From the NCBI GenBank assembly GCA_003216235.1, contig QCJE01000002.1, forward strand, positions 38,246 through 102,245: DNA of 64,000 nt. The letters are read 5' to 3'. The notes beneath the pieces are model-generated. The model searched no databases. It had not been told where the DNA came from and saw only the letters and a list, made by a program, of their open reading frames with translations. How positions within the stretch are numbered: the stretch's first letter is position 1; every line of letters begins with the position of its first letter. The translations under genes and the position numbers were made by a program. Shown here one piece after another: positions 45,599 through 54,910 of this stretch. The stretch comes from Pelagibacteraceae bacterium AG-404-P07 (lineage in GTDB: Bacteria > Pseudomonadota > Alphaproteobacteria > Pelagibacterales > Pelagibacteraceae).

Positions 45599-46627
45599 TT
45601 AATTATTATTTTTTCTTCCTCCAAAAACTGTGTTGATTATTTTAGCTGGGTTAATAGAACCAATAATATTATTATTATCATCAACCACAGCTACTGATTT
45701 TTCTTGAGTAAGAATTTTTTCAGCTACATTCTCTATAATTTCATCTTTTGAAACTTTTAAATCGCCAAGATTATCTTTAGTGTTGTCCATTACATCTTCA
45801 ATTAATAAAACTTTTTCTCTAGGTACTTCCTCAGTAAACTTTCTTACATATTCAGTTGCTGGATTTAATACAATATTAGCTGGAGTATCTAATTGCTCAA
45901 TTATACCATCTTTCATAATTGCAATACGATCAGCAAGTTTCAAAGCCTCATCAAAATCATGAGTAATAAACATAATTGTTTTTTGTAATTTTTCCTGAAG
46001 TCTTAAAAACTCATCTTGCATTTCTTTTCTAATTAATGGATCTAAAGCAGAGAAAGGTTCATCTAAAAACCATATATCCGGTTCTACAGCTAATGATCTT
46101 GCAATTCCTACTCTTTGTTGTTGTCCTCCTGATAACTCCCGTGGAAAATAATTTTCTCTGCCATCAAGTCCAACCAACTTAACCATGTCCATTGCTTTAT
46201 TTATGCTATCTTCAGTTTTGACACCTTTAATTTGAAGTGGAAAAGCTATATTTTCAACTACAGTTTTGTGTGGAAGCAAAGCAAAACTTTGAAAAACCAT
46301 TCCCATTTTATTTCTTCTTAGATCAATGAGGTCTTTGTTGTTTAATTGTAATAAATCCTGGCCTTCTATAAAAATTTTTCCACCTGTTGCATCAGTTAAT
46401 CTAGAAATACATCGTAATAAAGTTGATTTTCCCGAACCAGACAAACCCATAACAACCAGCATCTCTCCTTTAGAAACTTCAAATGAAGCATTATTAACTC
46501 CTACAATACATCCATTTTCTTGAAAGGTTTTAGCATCAACATTGCCATTTGAATCTTTAAGCATCTTTTCAGCATTTGCTCCAAAGATTTTATAAACATT
46601 TTCACATTTGATTACTGGTTCAGACAT
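45599..46627 (-). CDS. tmoW: TMAO-type ABC transporter ATP-binding protein
   Basis: A 342-aa ATPase of the ProV/OpuAA type. Walker A is GLSGSGKST (about residue 61-69), signature LSGGQQQRV, Walker B IWFLDEP, and a C-terminal CBS-like regulatory domain ending about 340, shorter than in ProV. It is paired with tmoV. The N-terminal VYKIFGANAEKML is typical of betaine ATPases that bind in front of the ABC domain. Confidence 0.85.
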   Translation of the reverse strand: MSEPVIKCENVYKIFGANAEKMLKDSNGNVDAKTFQENGCIVGVNNASFEVSKGEMLVVMGLSGSGKSTLLRCISRLTDATGGKIFIEGQDLLQLNNKDLIDLRRNKMGMVFQSFALLPHKTVVENIAFPLQIKGVKTEDSINKAMDMVKLVGLDGRENYFPRELSGGQQQRVGIARSLAVEPDIWFLDEPFSALDPLIRKEMQDEFLRLQEKLQKTIMFITHDFDEALKLADRIAIMKDGIIEQLDTPANIVLNPATEYVRKFTEEVPREKVLLIEDVMDNTKDNLGDLKVSKDEIIENVAEKILTQEKSVAVVDDNNNIIGSINPAKIINTVFGGRKNNN

Positions 46628-46692
46628 AGATTTCTAATTAAGTTATATGAAATTAAGATAAAATTAAATCCATAATATTAATGTTTTCCTCC

Positions 46693-47244
46693 TTAAAAAT
46701 TTTTAATATAGTAAACCCTAGTATCAATTCCTGTGCTTAAAAAACTTAATGCTTCCCCGCTAACAGATATTGACTCATTAACTCCAACATTATCTCCACT
46801 TACTGTAAAACCTGCATAACATTTATTTTTCTCTTCATCCCACTTAACAAAAGTTTCATCAATTTTATTCCCATTAATTGTGTAGATTTCGTGTGCTCTA
46901 AAATTTAAAAAATTTGCACCCATAATTGCTCTTTGAGGAATGAGTTTTGTTGCTTTACAAACTTGTTCATATACTTCATCTGTTAATTTATAATGATCAG
47001 TACCGTCAAAAGTTACTAATATTCCTGAAGGTAATTTAGATATTAATTCACTTAATTTTTTTTCTTCCGCAATTCTTTCTTCTTCCAATTTCATTTTTCT
47101 TACAAGCTCATCACCACCACCAAACATAATATTTAATACAGAAAATGAAAAAAATATAATTAGAACTATTAGCACCAAACCTCCAAATTGTTTTACAGTT
47201 TCTGGTAAATCCTTAATCTTATTTAAATAATTTTCTTTTGACAT
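46693..47244 (-). CDS. Single-pass membrane protein with C-terminal periplasmic domain
   Basis: A 183-aa protein from ATG 47244, whose A is shared with the stop of the MORN gene (TAATG). One membrane segment is at about residues 17-40 (GGLVLIVLIIFFSFSVLNIM), then a coiled-coil-prone MKLEEERIAEEKKLSELI, then a folded domain with two cysteines (VCKATK and KCYAGF). A longer frame starts upstream, but the TAATG overlap favours this start. Function unknown. It lies between tmoX and tmoW. Confidence 0.65.
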   Translation of the reverse strand: MSKENYLNKIKDLPETVKQFGGLVLIVLIIFFSFSVLNIMFGGGDELVRKMKLEEERIAEEKKLSELISKLPSGILVTFDGTDHYKLTDEVYEQVCKATKLIPQRAIMGANFLNFRAHEIYTINGNKIDETFVKWDEEKNKCYAGFTVSGDNVGVNESISVSGEALSFLSTGIDTRVYYIKNF

Positions 47245-47621
47245 TATTCTTGTAGCTTTCCATTTTTCCATGTGCCTGATTTCTGTGTTCCATCTGATGA
47301 GGTAAAAGTTCCTGTTCCATTCATAAATCCTTTTGCCCATTCACCTTCATAAGTTGAGCCATCAGGAAAAGTTAAAACACCTACTCCACTCCATTCACTG
47401 TTTTTAAATTCGCCCTTGTAGATGTATCCGTTGGGCCAAGTTTCAACTCCTTGACCATTTTTTTTTGTTCCTACCCATTCACCTTCGTAAGTAGTTTTAT
47501 CTGTATAAACCCATTTACCAAAACCATTTTCACAATTTCCTTCTTTGCAACCAGTGCTTCGTGCTAATGCAACTGATGAAATGAGCAAACTTAAAATTAT
47601 GCTGAGAAAGTATTTTTTCAT
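47244..47621 (-). CDS. Exported MORN-repeat protein
   Basis: A 125-aa protein with a signal peptide (1-20, ending ALAR) and about four MORN repeats: YEGEWVGTKKNGQGVETWPNG, YKGEFKNSEWSGVG, YEGEWAKGFMNGTG and a last shorter one ending KSGTWKNG. MORN repeats bind lipids or proteins; a periplasmic location is likely. It is inserted in the tmo region between the exported 47656 gene and the membrane protein at 46693. Confidence 0.85.
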   Translation of the reverse strand: MKKYFLSIILSLLISSVALARSTGCKEGNCENGFGKWVYTDKTTYEGEWVGTKKNGQGVETWPNGYIYKGEFKNSEWSGVGVLTFPDGSTYEGEWAKGFMNGTGTFTSSDGTQKSGTWKNGKLQE

Positions 47622-47655
47622 AACAACACTTTACACAAAATTTTTTAAAAAAAAA

Positions 47656-48117
47656 TTAGACTTTTTGGTCATGTTTAGTGCATGAATATATTGAAATATA
47701 TTTTTCTGCATTTTCACTTTTTATATTTCTTGTAATTTCATGAATCAATTCTCCTGTTTTTCTGGTAATTATGCCTGACTCTGAATAATTTTTTTCTTGA
47801 TCAATCGACTTAAATAAAACTACATCTTTATTCACAACTTTTACATTTAGTTTTGCTGACTCTGAAAGAAACAGTGATAATCCTTTAATTAACAGTGTCT
47901 CTGGTTTTTTTGACTGTATTTCAAATTCATCCAAACCTTTTTCATTCAAATCTTTAGCTAAAAAAGTTTGATAATTATATTCTGAATTTTTAATTATTTT
48001 TTTATCTAAATCACAAACAAACTTAAGATCAATATTTTCATTAATATTCACATCTTTTGCAATAGTTTGATTAAAAAATAATAAACTAATGAATATACTT
48101 AAAAAATATCTAATCAT
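47656..48117 (-). CDS. Exported protein of unknown function
   Basis: A 153-aa protein from ATG 48117. It starts MIRYFLSIFISLLFFNQTIA, a signal peptide with cleavage after the alanine. Two cysteines (FVCDLD and YSCTKHD) could form a disulfide in the periplasm. A longer frame begins at 48150, but that start lies inside the tmoX terminator hairpin, so the later ATG is preferred. No family recognised. Confidence 0.65.
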   Translation of the reverse strand: MIRYFLSIFISLLFFNQTIAKDVNINENIDLKFVCDLDKKIIKNSEYNYQTFLAKDLNEKGLDEFEIQSKKPETLLIKGLSLFLSESAKLNVKVVNKDVVLFKSIDQEKNYSESGIITRKTGELIHEITRNIKSENAEKYISIYSCTKHDQKV

Positions 48118-48130
48118 TAAATTTTTCCTA

Positions 48131-48162
48131 AAAAAAATCTCTCCCAACATTGTTGGGAGAGA
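48131..48162 (-). terminator. Rho-independent terminator after tmoX
   Basis: An 11-bp perfect hairpin (TCTCTCCCAAC/GTTGGGAGAGA, 48138-48148 and 48152-48162) with a 3-nt loop, followed on the minus strand by a run of T (48131-48137 as A on the plus strand). It is 26 nt beyond the tmoX stop codon and lies before the exported 47656 gene. Confidence 0.93.
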
Positions 48163-48187
48163 TCTAAAGATTTAATCGCTTTTAACT

Positions 48188-49135
48188 TTATTTAGTAAAA
48201 GCTTTCCAAACTTTTTTGTTCTTTTTCAACCATGCTTTTGCAGCATCCTCATGAGTCATTTTGTCAATGTCAACTAAAGCTGCCATTGCACCAATTTGAC
48301 TTGTTGTGAAAGAAAGTTTTTTGAACATAGCTGCTGCTTTTGGATGAGTTTTTGGAAAATCAGCGTTAACTGCTTTTTTCAAATAACCATCAGGCGAACC
48401 ACATTTTCCATCTCCACCATCTTCAGGTCTGCAACCTGCTGTGTATGGAGGAAAGTCGATAAATGTAAAACCAGCACCATCTGTAAAGTTAGGTGTCCAG
48501 TTAAAGATGATTGTCCCTCTTCCTTCTTTTTCAGCTGCTGCTAACTCTGCCCAAAGTGCATCGGCACTTCCAGCAAATTTAACCCACCAAAGATTTCCTA
48601 AACCTAAAGCGTCAACCCTTTGTGGAATTAAATCACCATGCCAAGTTTGTGGACCTTCCAACATTCTTCCTTTTCCATCTGGAGAGTCAGGTGTTGTAAA
48701 GTTTTTAGCACAGTCAGGATTTTTTAAAGCAGTCCAGTCTGGTAATCCAGGACATAGTCCTTTTTCTGCAACCCAGTTTGGATATCCCATATCTTCAAGT
48801 GTTCTCGCTTCATGGTCACCCCAGTCTAACAATCCACCTTTATCCAAAGCAGTTGTAAAAGATTTACCAAAAGCAGATTCCCATACTTCATGAGATATAG
48901 TTACGTCACCAATTCTTATTGACTCGTAAACTGCTTGAGAGTCAGCGTTAACATATTTAACATTGTTTCCCATATCTTCCATAATTCCACCAATAACGTA
49001 AGCCATTACAATTTGGCTTGACCAGTTATGTGTTGGGATCACGATAGGTTTTTTACTATCTGCTGCGTTTGATATTCCTGCAAAACTTACTACTGAAATA
49101 ATCATTGCAGATACTAATGATATTATTTTTCGCAT
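48188..49135 (-). CDS. tmoX: TMAO-binding periplasmic protein
   Basis: A 315-aa protein with a signal peptide (residues 1-24, ending SNAA) and the OpuAC/ProX fold of quaternary amine binders. Several tryptophans that line the cage for methylated amines are visible: HNWSSQIV, EVWESAFG, YPNWVAEKG, LWWVKF, FNWTPNF. The size and its association with tdm, tmm and tmoWV support TmoX. It is likely strongly expressed: it has a near-consensus promoter and its own terminator. Glycine betaine binding is the main alternative. Confidence 0.83.
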   Translation of the reverse strand: MRKIISLVSAMIISVVSFAGISNAADSKKPIVIPTHNWSSQIVMAYVIGGIMEDMGNNVKYVNADSQAVYESIRIGDVTISHEVWESAFGKSFTTALDKGGLLDWGDHEARTLEDMGYPNWVAEKGLCPGLPDWTALKNPDCAKNFTTPDSPDGKGRMLEGPQTWHGDLIPQRVDALGLGNLWWVKFAGSADALWAELAAAEKEGRGTIIFNWTPNFTDGAGFTFIDFPPYTAGCRPEDGGDGKCGSPDGYLKKAVNADFPKTHPKAAAMFKKLSFTTSQIGAMAALVDIDKMTHEDAAKAWLKKNKKVWKAFTK

Positions 49136-49166
49136 TTATTCCCCTTTCTTAATATTAAGTGTTAAT

Positions 49167-49195
49167 AGTATGTGCCTAAGTAAAATGATAGTCAA
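49167..49195 (-). promoter_or_regulatory. Sigma70-like promoter of tmoX
   Basis: On the minus strand TTGACT (rc of 49190-49195) and CATACT (rc of 49167-49172) are separated by 17 bases, a good -35/-10 spacing. The transcription start would be about 25 nt upstream of the ATG, in which AAAGGGGAAT supplies the ribosome site. The tdm start lies divergently 40 nt further on. Confidence 0.6.
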
Positions 49196-49235
49196 CTACT
49201 AGATATTTATATATTATAACAATAGATAATAAAAA

Positions 49236-51575
49236 ATGTCGCAAACTACTTTAGATATTAGAGAACCTGGTCTCAATGTGCTACCACCTGGAGTTGAAAG
49301 GCATGTTGTAAATGCTGGTGGTCTTACTGGTTTACAAATTTTTCCTGATGATGAAATAGAAATCATAAATGATGAGGGGAATCAAATTTGTGAAATAATT
49401 TGTTTTAATAAAGACGGAAAGTCTGAACTTGGAATTTTAAATCAAAAGGAAAATGGTAAAGAAAGTTTTATTAAAGAAATTTTAAAAAGAAAAGACGAAA
49501 GTTCTTTAGTTACAAATCTTCAATTAAAAAAAAGAAATTTAGATATAAATAAATCCAAATCATCTGTTCTTTTTGATAATAAAACTCCTAGTGGCGAAAA
49601 AGTTAAAATAAAATCAAAAGATAAATGTTATGTAATTTTATCAGCACCACAAAATGACATGTTGGTAAGTGAGCAAAATCCCTCAAGTGATTTAACAGTA
49701 TTCATAAAAAGAGCTAAAATTATTAATGATAAAGAATTATCAATTATACCTGATCCAGTTTTTGAACCAAATTTTGAAAAAAATATTGATAGAGAAACTT
49801 CAATCTCTTATCAAGTAAAAGAAGGTGATTATATTCAGATTATAAGTCCTGCGGGAAGACAATGTTCTGACTTTGTGGCATTTGATACAAGAAAACTTGA
49901 TAAGAAATTAGAGAAAGGCCTTGATTGGCAAACAACAAGGACTTTCATGGGTAATACTTTTCCTGGACCAGGGTTATTCTCAAAATTTTATGATACTGAT
50001 CATGAACCATTGATTGAAGTAATTAGAGATACTGTTGGAAGACACGATACATTTAATCTTGCTTGTACTTCAAAATATTATGAAGATGCGGGTTATTTTG
50101 GTCATGCTAATTGTTCTGACAATTTAAATAATTCAATGGAAAAATATGGTGTCCAAAAACAAAAAGGTTGGCATGCAATTAACTTATTTTTTAATACCTC
50201 TGCCTCAGGTTTAAATTCTGTAATTTCTGATGAGTCATTCGCAAGACCAGGTGATTATGTAATATTTAGAGCTTTAAAAGATTTAACTATTGGTACTACT
50301 GCATGTCCAAGTGATATTGATGCATGTAATTCATGGAATCCAACTGATATTTTTGTTAGAACTTATGACAAAAAAAAAGAATTTTCAAAATCATTTGCTT
50401 TTAGAATGAAAACTGACTCAGAAAAAAAACTAACTAGAAATTCTGGTTTTTATGAAAGAACATCAAAACTAACAAGAAACTTTGTTGATGCAAGAGGATT
50501 TTGGTTACCTAATGATTATACAAAACATGGTGTAGTTGAAGAATATAACGCTTGTAGAGAAAAGGCAGTTCTAATCGATTTATCATCTCTAAGAAAATTT
50601 GAAATAATTGGTCCAGATGCTGAGGAGTTAATGAATTATTCATTAACAAGAAATATCAAGAAGCTCTCAGTTGGTCAGGTTGTTTATTCTGCAATGTGCT
50701 ATGAAAATGGAACAATGTTTGATGATGGTACTTTATTGAGATTAAGTGAGACAGGATTTAGATGGATTTGTGGAGATGAGTATGCAGGAGAATGGTTAAA
50801 AAAAGTTGCTAAAAAGAAAAATTATAAAGTAAATATAAAGAATTCCACCGATCAAATTAGTAATGTTTCAGTGCAAGGTCCTAAAAGTAGAGAAATATTA
50901 AAAAAATTAATTTTTACTCCTCCAACTCAACCATCTATTGATGAGCTAGAGTGGTTTAGATTTACAATCTGCAGAATTGAAGAACTTCAAGGAATTCCCT
51001 TGATTGTTTCTAGAACAGGTTATACTGGTGAACTTGGTTATGAGGTTTGGTGTCACCCAAAACATGCTCCTGAAGTTTGGGATAAATTATTATCAGTAGG
51101 AAAAAACGAAGGTTTAATTCCTGCTGGTTTTGCAGCTTTAGATAAATTAAGGATAGAGGCAGGTTTAATTTTATTTGGTAACGAATTTGACGGACAACAG
51201 GATCCCTTTGAAGCTGGAATAGGTTTTTCTGTCCCGCTGAAAACAAAAGAAGAGGATTTCATTGGAAAAAAAGTATTAAAAGAAAGAAAAGCAAATCCAC
51301 AAAAAAAACTTGTTGGTTTAGAGCTTATTGGAAAAGAACCTGCTGGCCATGGTGATTGTGTGCATGTTGGAAGGTCTCAAGTTGGAATAGTAACAAGTGG
51401 TTGTTTATCAACAACTTTAAATAAAAATATTGCTTTATGTAGAATCGACAACCAATATTCAGAAATAGGAACTGAAGTTGAGGTTGGTAAAATTGATGGT
51501 CATCAAAAAAGAATTTCTGCAAAAGTAGTTGCTTTTCCACACTTTGATCCAAAAAAAACTAGAGTTAGATCTTAA
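49236..51575 (+). CDS. tdm: TMAO demethylase (DUF1989 + THF-binding GcvT fusion)
   Basis: A 779-aa protein. Residues about 180-375 form a DUF1989 domain with three candidate zinc cysteines, Cys277, Cys357 and Cys364 (ACTSKY, ACPSDIDAC), and from about 405 to the end a GcvT-like domain with VSVQGPKSREIL, VSRTGYTGELGYEVWC and the C-terminal THF-binding pattern. The N-terminal ~170 residues resemble a second degenerate DUF1989-like region. Tdm splits TMAO to dimethylamine and formaldehyde, which can be caught on THF. It is divergent from tmoX and one base overlaps the next gene. Confidence 0.9.
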   Translation: MSQTTLDIREPGLNVLPPGVERHVVNAGGLTGLQIFPDDEIEIINDEGNQICEIICFNKDGKSELGILNQKENGKESFIKEILKRKDESSLVTNLQLKKRNLDINKSKSSVLFDNKTPSGEKVKIKSKDKCYVILSAPQNDMLVSEQNPSSDLTVFIKRAKIINDKELSIIPDPVFEPNFEKNIDRETSISYQVKEGDYIQIISPAGRQCSDFVAFDTRKLDKKLEKGLDWQTTRTFMGNTFPGPGLFSKFYDTDHEPLIEVIRDTVGRHDTFNLACTSKYYEDAGYFGHANCSDNLNNSMEKYGVQKQKGWHAINLFFNTSASGLNSVISDESFARPGDYVIFRALKDLTIGTTACPSDIDACNSWNPTDIFVRTYDKKKEFSKSFAFRMKTDSEKKLTRNSGFYERTSKLTRNFVDARGFWLPNDYTKHGVVEEYNACREKAVLIDLSSLRKFEIIGPDAEELMNYSLTRNIKKLSVGQVVYSAMCYENGTMFDDGTLLRLSETGFRWICGDEYAGEWLKKVAKKKNYKVNIKNSTDQISNVSVQGPKSREILKKLIFTPPTQPSIDELEWFRFTICRIEELQGIPLIVSRTGYTGELGYEVWCHPKHAPEVWDKLLSVGKNEGLIPAGFAALDKLRIEAGLILFGNEFDGQQDPFEAGIGFSVPLKTKEEDFIGKKVLKERKANPQKKLVGLELIGKEPAGHGDCVHVGRSQVGIVTSGCLSTTLNKNIALCRIDNQYSEIGTEVEVGKIDGHQKRISAKVVAFPHFDPKKTRVRS

Positions 51576-51925
51576 TGACCAAAACTACAAAAGATTTATT
51601 AGAGTTTTGGGAAGATCAAATGAAACTTTCGCATATGTCTAGTAATTATTTCTTTAGAAAATCTCCTTCTCATTATCATATGATGCTGTTGGTAATGCAT
51701 GCATTTAAATACAAAGAACATTTAACTGTTGAAGAACTTAAGACAAAACTATTTAAAACATCTAGACCAAAGTCAGCTCTAATGATTAATGAGGCTTGTG
51801 AAAAAGGCTTCTTTTTTCTTGAAAAAGGATCAAATGATCAAAGAAAAAAATTTATTAGACCAAGTAAATCCTTTATTGATGAATTTAATTTATATATCCA
51901 AACATTAAAAAATCTTAGTTTCTAA
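51575..51925 (+). CDS. MarR-like winged-helix regulator
   Basis: A 116-aa protein. The middle has HLTVEELKTKLFKTSRPKSA followed by LMINEACEKGFFFLEKGSNDQRKKFIRPSKSF, which fits a winged helix with the wing containing SNDQRKKFIRPS, as in MarR/DtxR-like proteins. It starts on the last base of tdm, so it is co-translated with it, and probably controls methylamine genes. Confirmation of DNA-binding is not possible here. Confidence 0.65.
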   Translation: MTKTTKDLLEFWEDQMKLSHMSSNYFFRKSPSHYHMMLLVMHAFKYKEHLTVEELKTKLFKTSRPKSALMINEACEKGFFFLEKGSNDQRKKFIRPSKSFIDEFNLYIQTLKNLSF

Positions 51926-51958
51926 AGAAAAAATCTCATTAATATATTTATTACTTAT

Positions 51959-51980
51959 ATTTTTTATATATATAAAAAAT
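51959..51980 (+). promoter_or_regulatory. 22-nt perfect palindrome upstream of the FAD/GS/mgs operon
   Basis: ATTTTTTATAT and ATATAAAAAAT form an exact palindrome 32 nt before the FAD oxidoreductase start and directly after the MarR-like gene. AT-rich palindromes of this length are typical for MarR-type operators, but AT-richness makes chance likelier. No known family motif. Confidence 0.4.
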
Positions 51981-52011
51981 TATATATTTAACTTATGCTA
52001 AAAATAAAGTT

Positions 52012-53343
52012 ATGAATATGTCATTACCAACAAAAGCAAAAGTAGTAATAATTGGTGGAGGTATTCATGGATTAAGTACTGCTTGGAAACTTTCAGAGAC
52101 ATACAAAAATCCTGGTGACATAATTGTTTTAGAAAAAGAGGATACAGCAGCAGGTGCAAGTGGAATTGCCTGTGGAGTAGTAAGAAACAATTACTTTCAA
52201 CCTGCAATGCGAGAGCTAATGGCTCACTCAGTTTCAGTTTGGGAAAGTGATCCAAAAGCATGGAAATATAATGCAGTAGGATATCTTCAAATATCTCCAG
52301 AAGTAATGCATGATGATGTTTTGTCTATATACGAACAACAAAAAGCTATCGGATATGACTCAGAATTTATAGAAGGTGAAAAAGATTGCATGAAATATAT
52401 GAAGGGCATTTTTGATGATTGGCAAGCTCAAGGGATCACATCAGTACTTCATGAAAAAAAAGGTGGTTATGCATTTAATAAAGATTCAATTAAAGCTCTT
52501 GAAAAAAAATCAGTAACTAATGGAGTTAACGTTATTAAGGGGGTTAGAGTAACTGGATTTAAAAGAGGCAGTAACAGTAAAGCTGTAACAGGTGTTGAAA
52601 CTGACAAAGGAATAATAGACTGTGAACAAGTAGTTGTTGGGGCTGGTCCTTGGGTTAGAGATTTTTGGAATATGTTAGAACTTCCAAAAACTGCATGGAT
52701 AAAAGATGAAGATGGAAGATTCCATGAAACTGATATGTGGAAATATTGGATGCTGCAAGAAGGAATTATAGGAGTAGAACCTGATTTTTTAAAAACAAAT
52801 AATGGTAAACAGCCACCTGTGGTACATGTCGACTCTACTGCTCCTTTATATTCAGATACAACAAAAAAATTAATTACAGATAAAATTTGGGGAATTTATT
52901 ACAAACCTGATATTGAGGGTTTAGGAGTTCAAGGTGGTACGTCCCCTTATATAGTTGATAAACATTTTGATAAAGTTAATGTAGATCCGTATGGAGTAAA
53001 ATCACCCGAGTATCAAACAACTGATGCATTTAATGAAATGTGGTGTTCAGCGTTAGCTCATTGTCAAAAAAGATTTGAAGGTAAGTCTCATTTATATAGA
53101 AAGGGCCCATCAGGTGGCTTAGGATGTATGACCCCAGACTCATTTCCAATCTTTGATAGATTTTTAGAAAACGTTTATATGATTGCAGATGCAAACCATG
53201 GATATAAAATGATTGGTGTTGGAGAATTAGTTGCAAAAGAAATTTTAGGACAAGAAAGTGACTTGCTGAAACCTTTTAGATTCAACCGATACGAGAAGGG
53301 TGAGCTTCACCCTACTTCGAACAGTCCGTTTCCTTGGAGCTAG
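52012..53343 (+). CDS. FAD-dependent amine oxidoreductase (DAO family)
   Basis: A 443-aa DAO-fold protein. The FAD motif VVIIGGGIHGLSTAWKLSE at about 11-29 is followed by the RNNYFQPAMREL region; it resembles sarcosine oxidase beta, dimethylglycine dehydrogenase and related N-demethylases, but lacks the TARHD covalent-FMN motif and the C-terminal GcvT domain. It is followed by a GS-like gene and mgsABC, so its substrate is probably an N-methylated amino acid or gamma-glutamyl amine. Dimethylamine-derived or N-methylglutamate oxidation are both possible. Confidence 0.75.
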   Translation: MNMSLPTKAKVVIIGGGIHGLSTAWKLSETYKNPGDIIVLEKEDTAAGASGIACGVVRNNYFQPAMRELMAHSVSVWESDPKAWKYNAVGYLQISPEVMHDDVLSIYEQQKAIGYDSEFIEGEKDCMKYMKGIFDDWQAQGITSVLHEKKGGYAFNKDSIKALEKKSVTNGVNVIKGVRVTGFKRGSNSKAVTGVETDKGIIDCEQVVVGAGPWVRDFWNMLELPKTAWIKDEDGRFHETDMWKYWMLQEGIIGVEPDFLKTNNGKQPPVVHVDSTAPLYSDTTKKLITDKIWGIYYKPDIEGLGVQGGTSPYIVDKHFDKVNVDPYGVKSPEYQTTDAFNEMWCSALAHCQKRFEGKSHLYRKGPSGGLGCMTPDSFPIFDRFLENVYMIADANHGYKMIGVGELVAKEILGQESDLLKPFRFNRYEKGELHPTSNSPFPWS

Positions 53344-53413
53344 TTTATCTAAGTAGACAGACGTTTTTTTTTCAGTTACCTTTTTGAACTAAAAATTCTT
53401 AACAGAGGGGACT

Positions 53414-54883
53414 ATGACAGATCTAGAAAAGCACGTAAATAAACCTGGTAGAGATAAACTTGTAAAACAAGTTAGAGCTAAAATAAATGAACTTGGAGTT
53501 GAGTATATTTTTTTTCAATTTATATCAGTTACTGGAAGAGTAGTTGGTAAAGGTATTCCTTCCGATCACTGGGAAAGAACTTGTGAAAAAGGATTTCAGC
53601 TAGTTTACGGTGCTACTGCCAACTTATTTTTAGATAGACATAACAACTACATAGGATACGGGCCTGAAGCTAAAGAATTAGTTGGAATTCCAGATCCTGA
53701 AACTTTCTGCCAACTGCCCTGGGATAAAAAAGTTGGAAGAGTATTCGTTACTTGTTTTAGAAACAGAGAAGAAAGAGAAAATCCAGGTGGTCATTTAACA
53801 TCTGATTGTAGAGGAAATTTGAGAATAATTGCTGAAGAATTTAAGAAAAAACATGGTTACCAATTGAGAGTTGGTACTGAACCTGAAATGATGTGGTTAA
53901 CAAAAAATCCAGATGGCACTCCAACAGGTAAAGGATTTTCTAAACCTTATTGTTATCATATTGATCAATTTGAATCTCTCAGACCTGTTTTCATGAAAGT
54001 AATGGAATACGCTAGAGCAATGGGCTTTGATATGATTCAAGGTGATCATGAAGATGCTCCAGGACAACTAGAATTAAACTGGATGTACGATGATGTCTTA
54101 AGGAATGCAGATAGACTTTCAACTTATAGACAAATCTGTGCACAAGTAGCAAGAGAATTCAATTTAATTGCTTGCTTTATGACAAAACCTTTTATGGGAG
54201 TATCAGCAAGTGGTTGTCACACTAACATGTCTTTATGGACAGGTGGTAAAGATAAGGTTAATAAATTAGGTCATAAATCTATTCCAGGAATGGACGAGGT
54301 GTTTAGCTATGTAGAGGGTGGCACAAATACATTTATGCCTGATACTAAGGATGTTCAATTACCAGGTAAAGTGGGATTATTGTCTATCGGTGGAGTAATG
54401 AAACATTTAGGAGCACTTACCGCAATCGGGTCATCAACTGTTAATTCTTATCGAAGATTATGGGATCAAGGATTCTGGGCACCTGTTTATGCAGATTGGG
54501 GTTATCAAAATAGAACTTGTGGATTAAGAGTTTCTGCTCCAGGACGATTTGAATATAGATCAGTAGACTCAATGCATAATCCTTATTTGATGGGAGCAGG
54601 TCTATTAAAAGCATTTGATGATGGTTTAACAAATAAAATTGATCCAGGTAAACCAGAGTCTAGAAACATTTATGAAGCTCAAAAAGCTGGAAAAGATGTT
54701 AAAAAATTACCTTTAAGTCTTGGTGAAGCATTAGATCAATTGGCTGATGATAAAGTTATTCAATCAGCGATGCCAGATGAAATGTATAAGATATTTCATT
54801 GGTATAAGAATGATGAATGGGAAAAATTTTTAGGTGCAACAACTCAATGGGATCTGGACACTTATCTGGATTGTCTACCATAG
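53414..54883 (+). CDS. Glutamine synthetase-family ligase, second paralog
   Basis: A 489-aa GS-fold enzyme with the expected catalytic patterns: GTEPEMMWL (metal glutamate), GDHEDAPGQLELNW, SGCHTNMSLW, NSYRRLWDQ and APGRFEYRSVDS. It is longer than the nearby gmaS (441 aa) and only distantly similar, so it is a distinct subgroup, probably a gamma-glutamyl amide or amine ligase. Its place at the head of mgsABC, behind the FAD oxidoreductase, suggests it acts on an amine substrate other than methylamine or on an intermediate. The exact substrate is unknown. Confidence 0.75.
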   Translation: MTDLEKHVNKPGRDKLVKQVRAKINELGVEYIFFQFISVTGRVVGKGIPSDHWERTCEKGFQLVYGATANLFLDRHNNYIGYGPEAKELVGIPDPETFCQLPWDKKVGRVFVTCFRNREERENPGGHLTSDCRGNLRIIAEEFKKKHGYQLRVGTEPEMMWLTKNPDGTPTGKGFSKPYCYHIDQFESLRPVFMKVMEYARAMGFDMIQGDHEDAPGQLELNWMYDDVLRNADRLSTYRQICAQVAREFNLIACFMTKPFMGVSASGCHTNMSLWTGGKDKVNKLGHKSIPGMDEVFSYVEGGTNTFMPDTKDVQLPGKVGLLSIGGVMKHLGALTAIGSSTVNSYRRLWDQGFWAPVYADWGYQNRTCGLRVSAPGRFEYRSVDSMHNPYLMGAGLLKAFDDGLTNKIDPGKPESRNIYEAQKAGKDVKKLPLSLGEALDQLADDKVIQSAMPDEMYKIFHWYKNDEWEKFLGATTQWDLDTYLDCLP

Positions 54884-54910
54884 TCTTTAAAAATATAGAG
54901 AGGGAAAGAT

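Noticed and set aside
48441-48893. A 150-codon open frame antisense to tmoX
   Set aside because: It lies entirely opposite tmoX, which has signal peptide, fold and binding tryptophans. The antisense frame has no recognisable domain and its composition mirrors the sense codons.
52012-53343. Calling the FAD enzyme sarcosine oxidase beta
   Set aside because: It lacks the TARHD covalent-FMN segment present in the real soxB at 37936-39192, and no delta or alpha subunit lies next to it.
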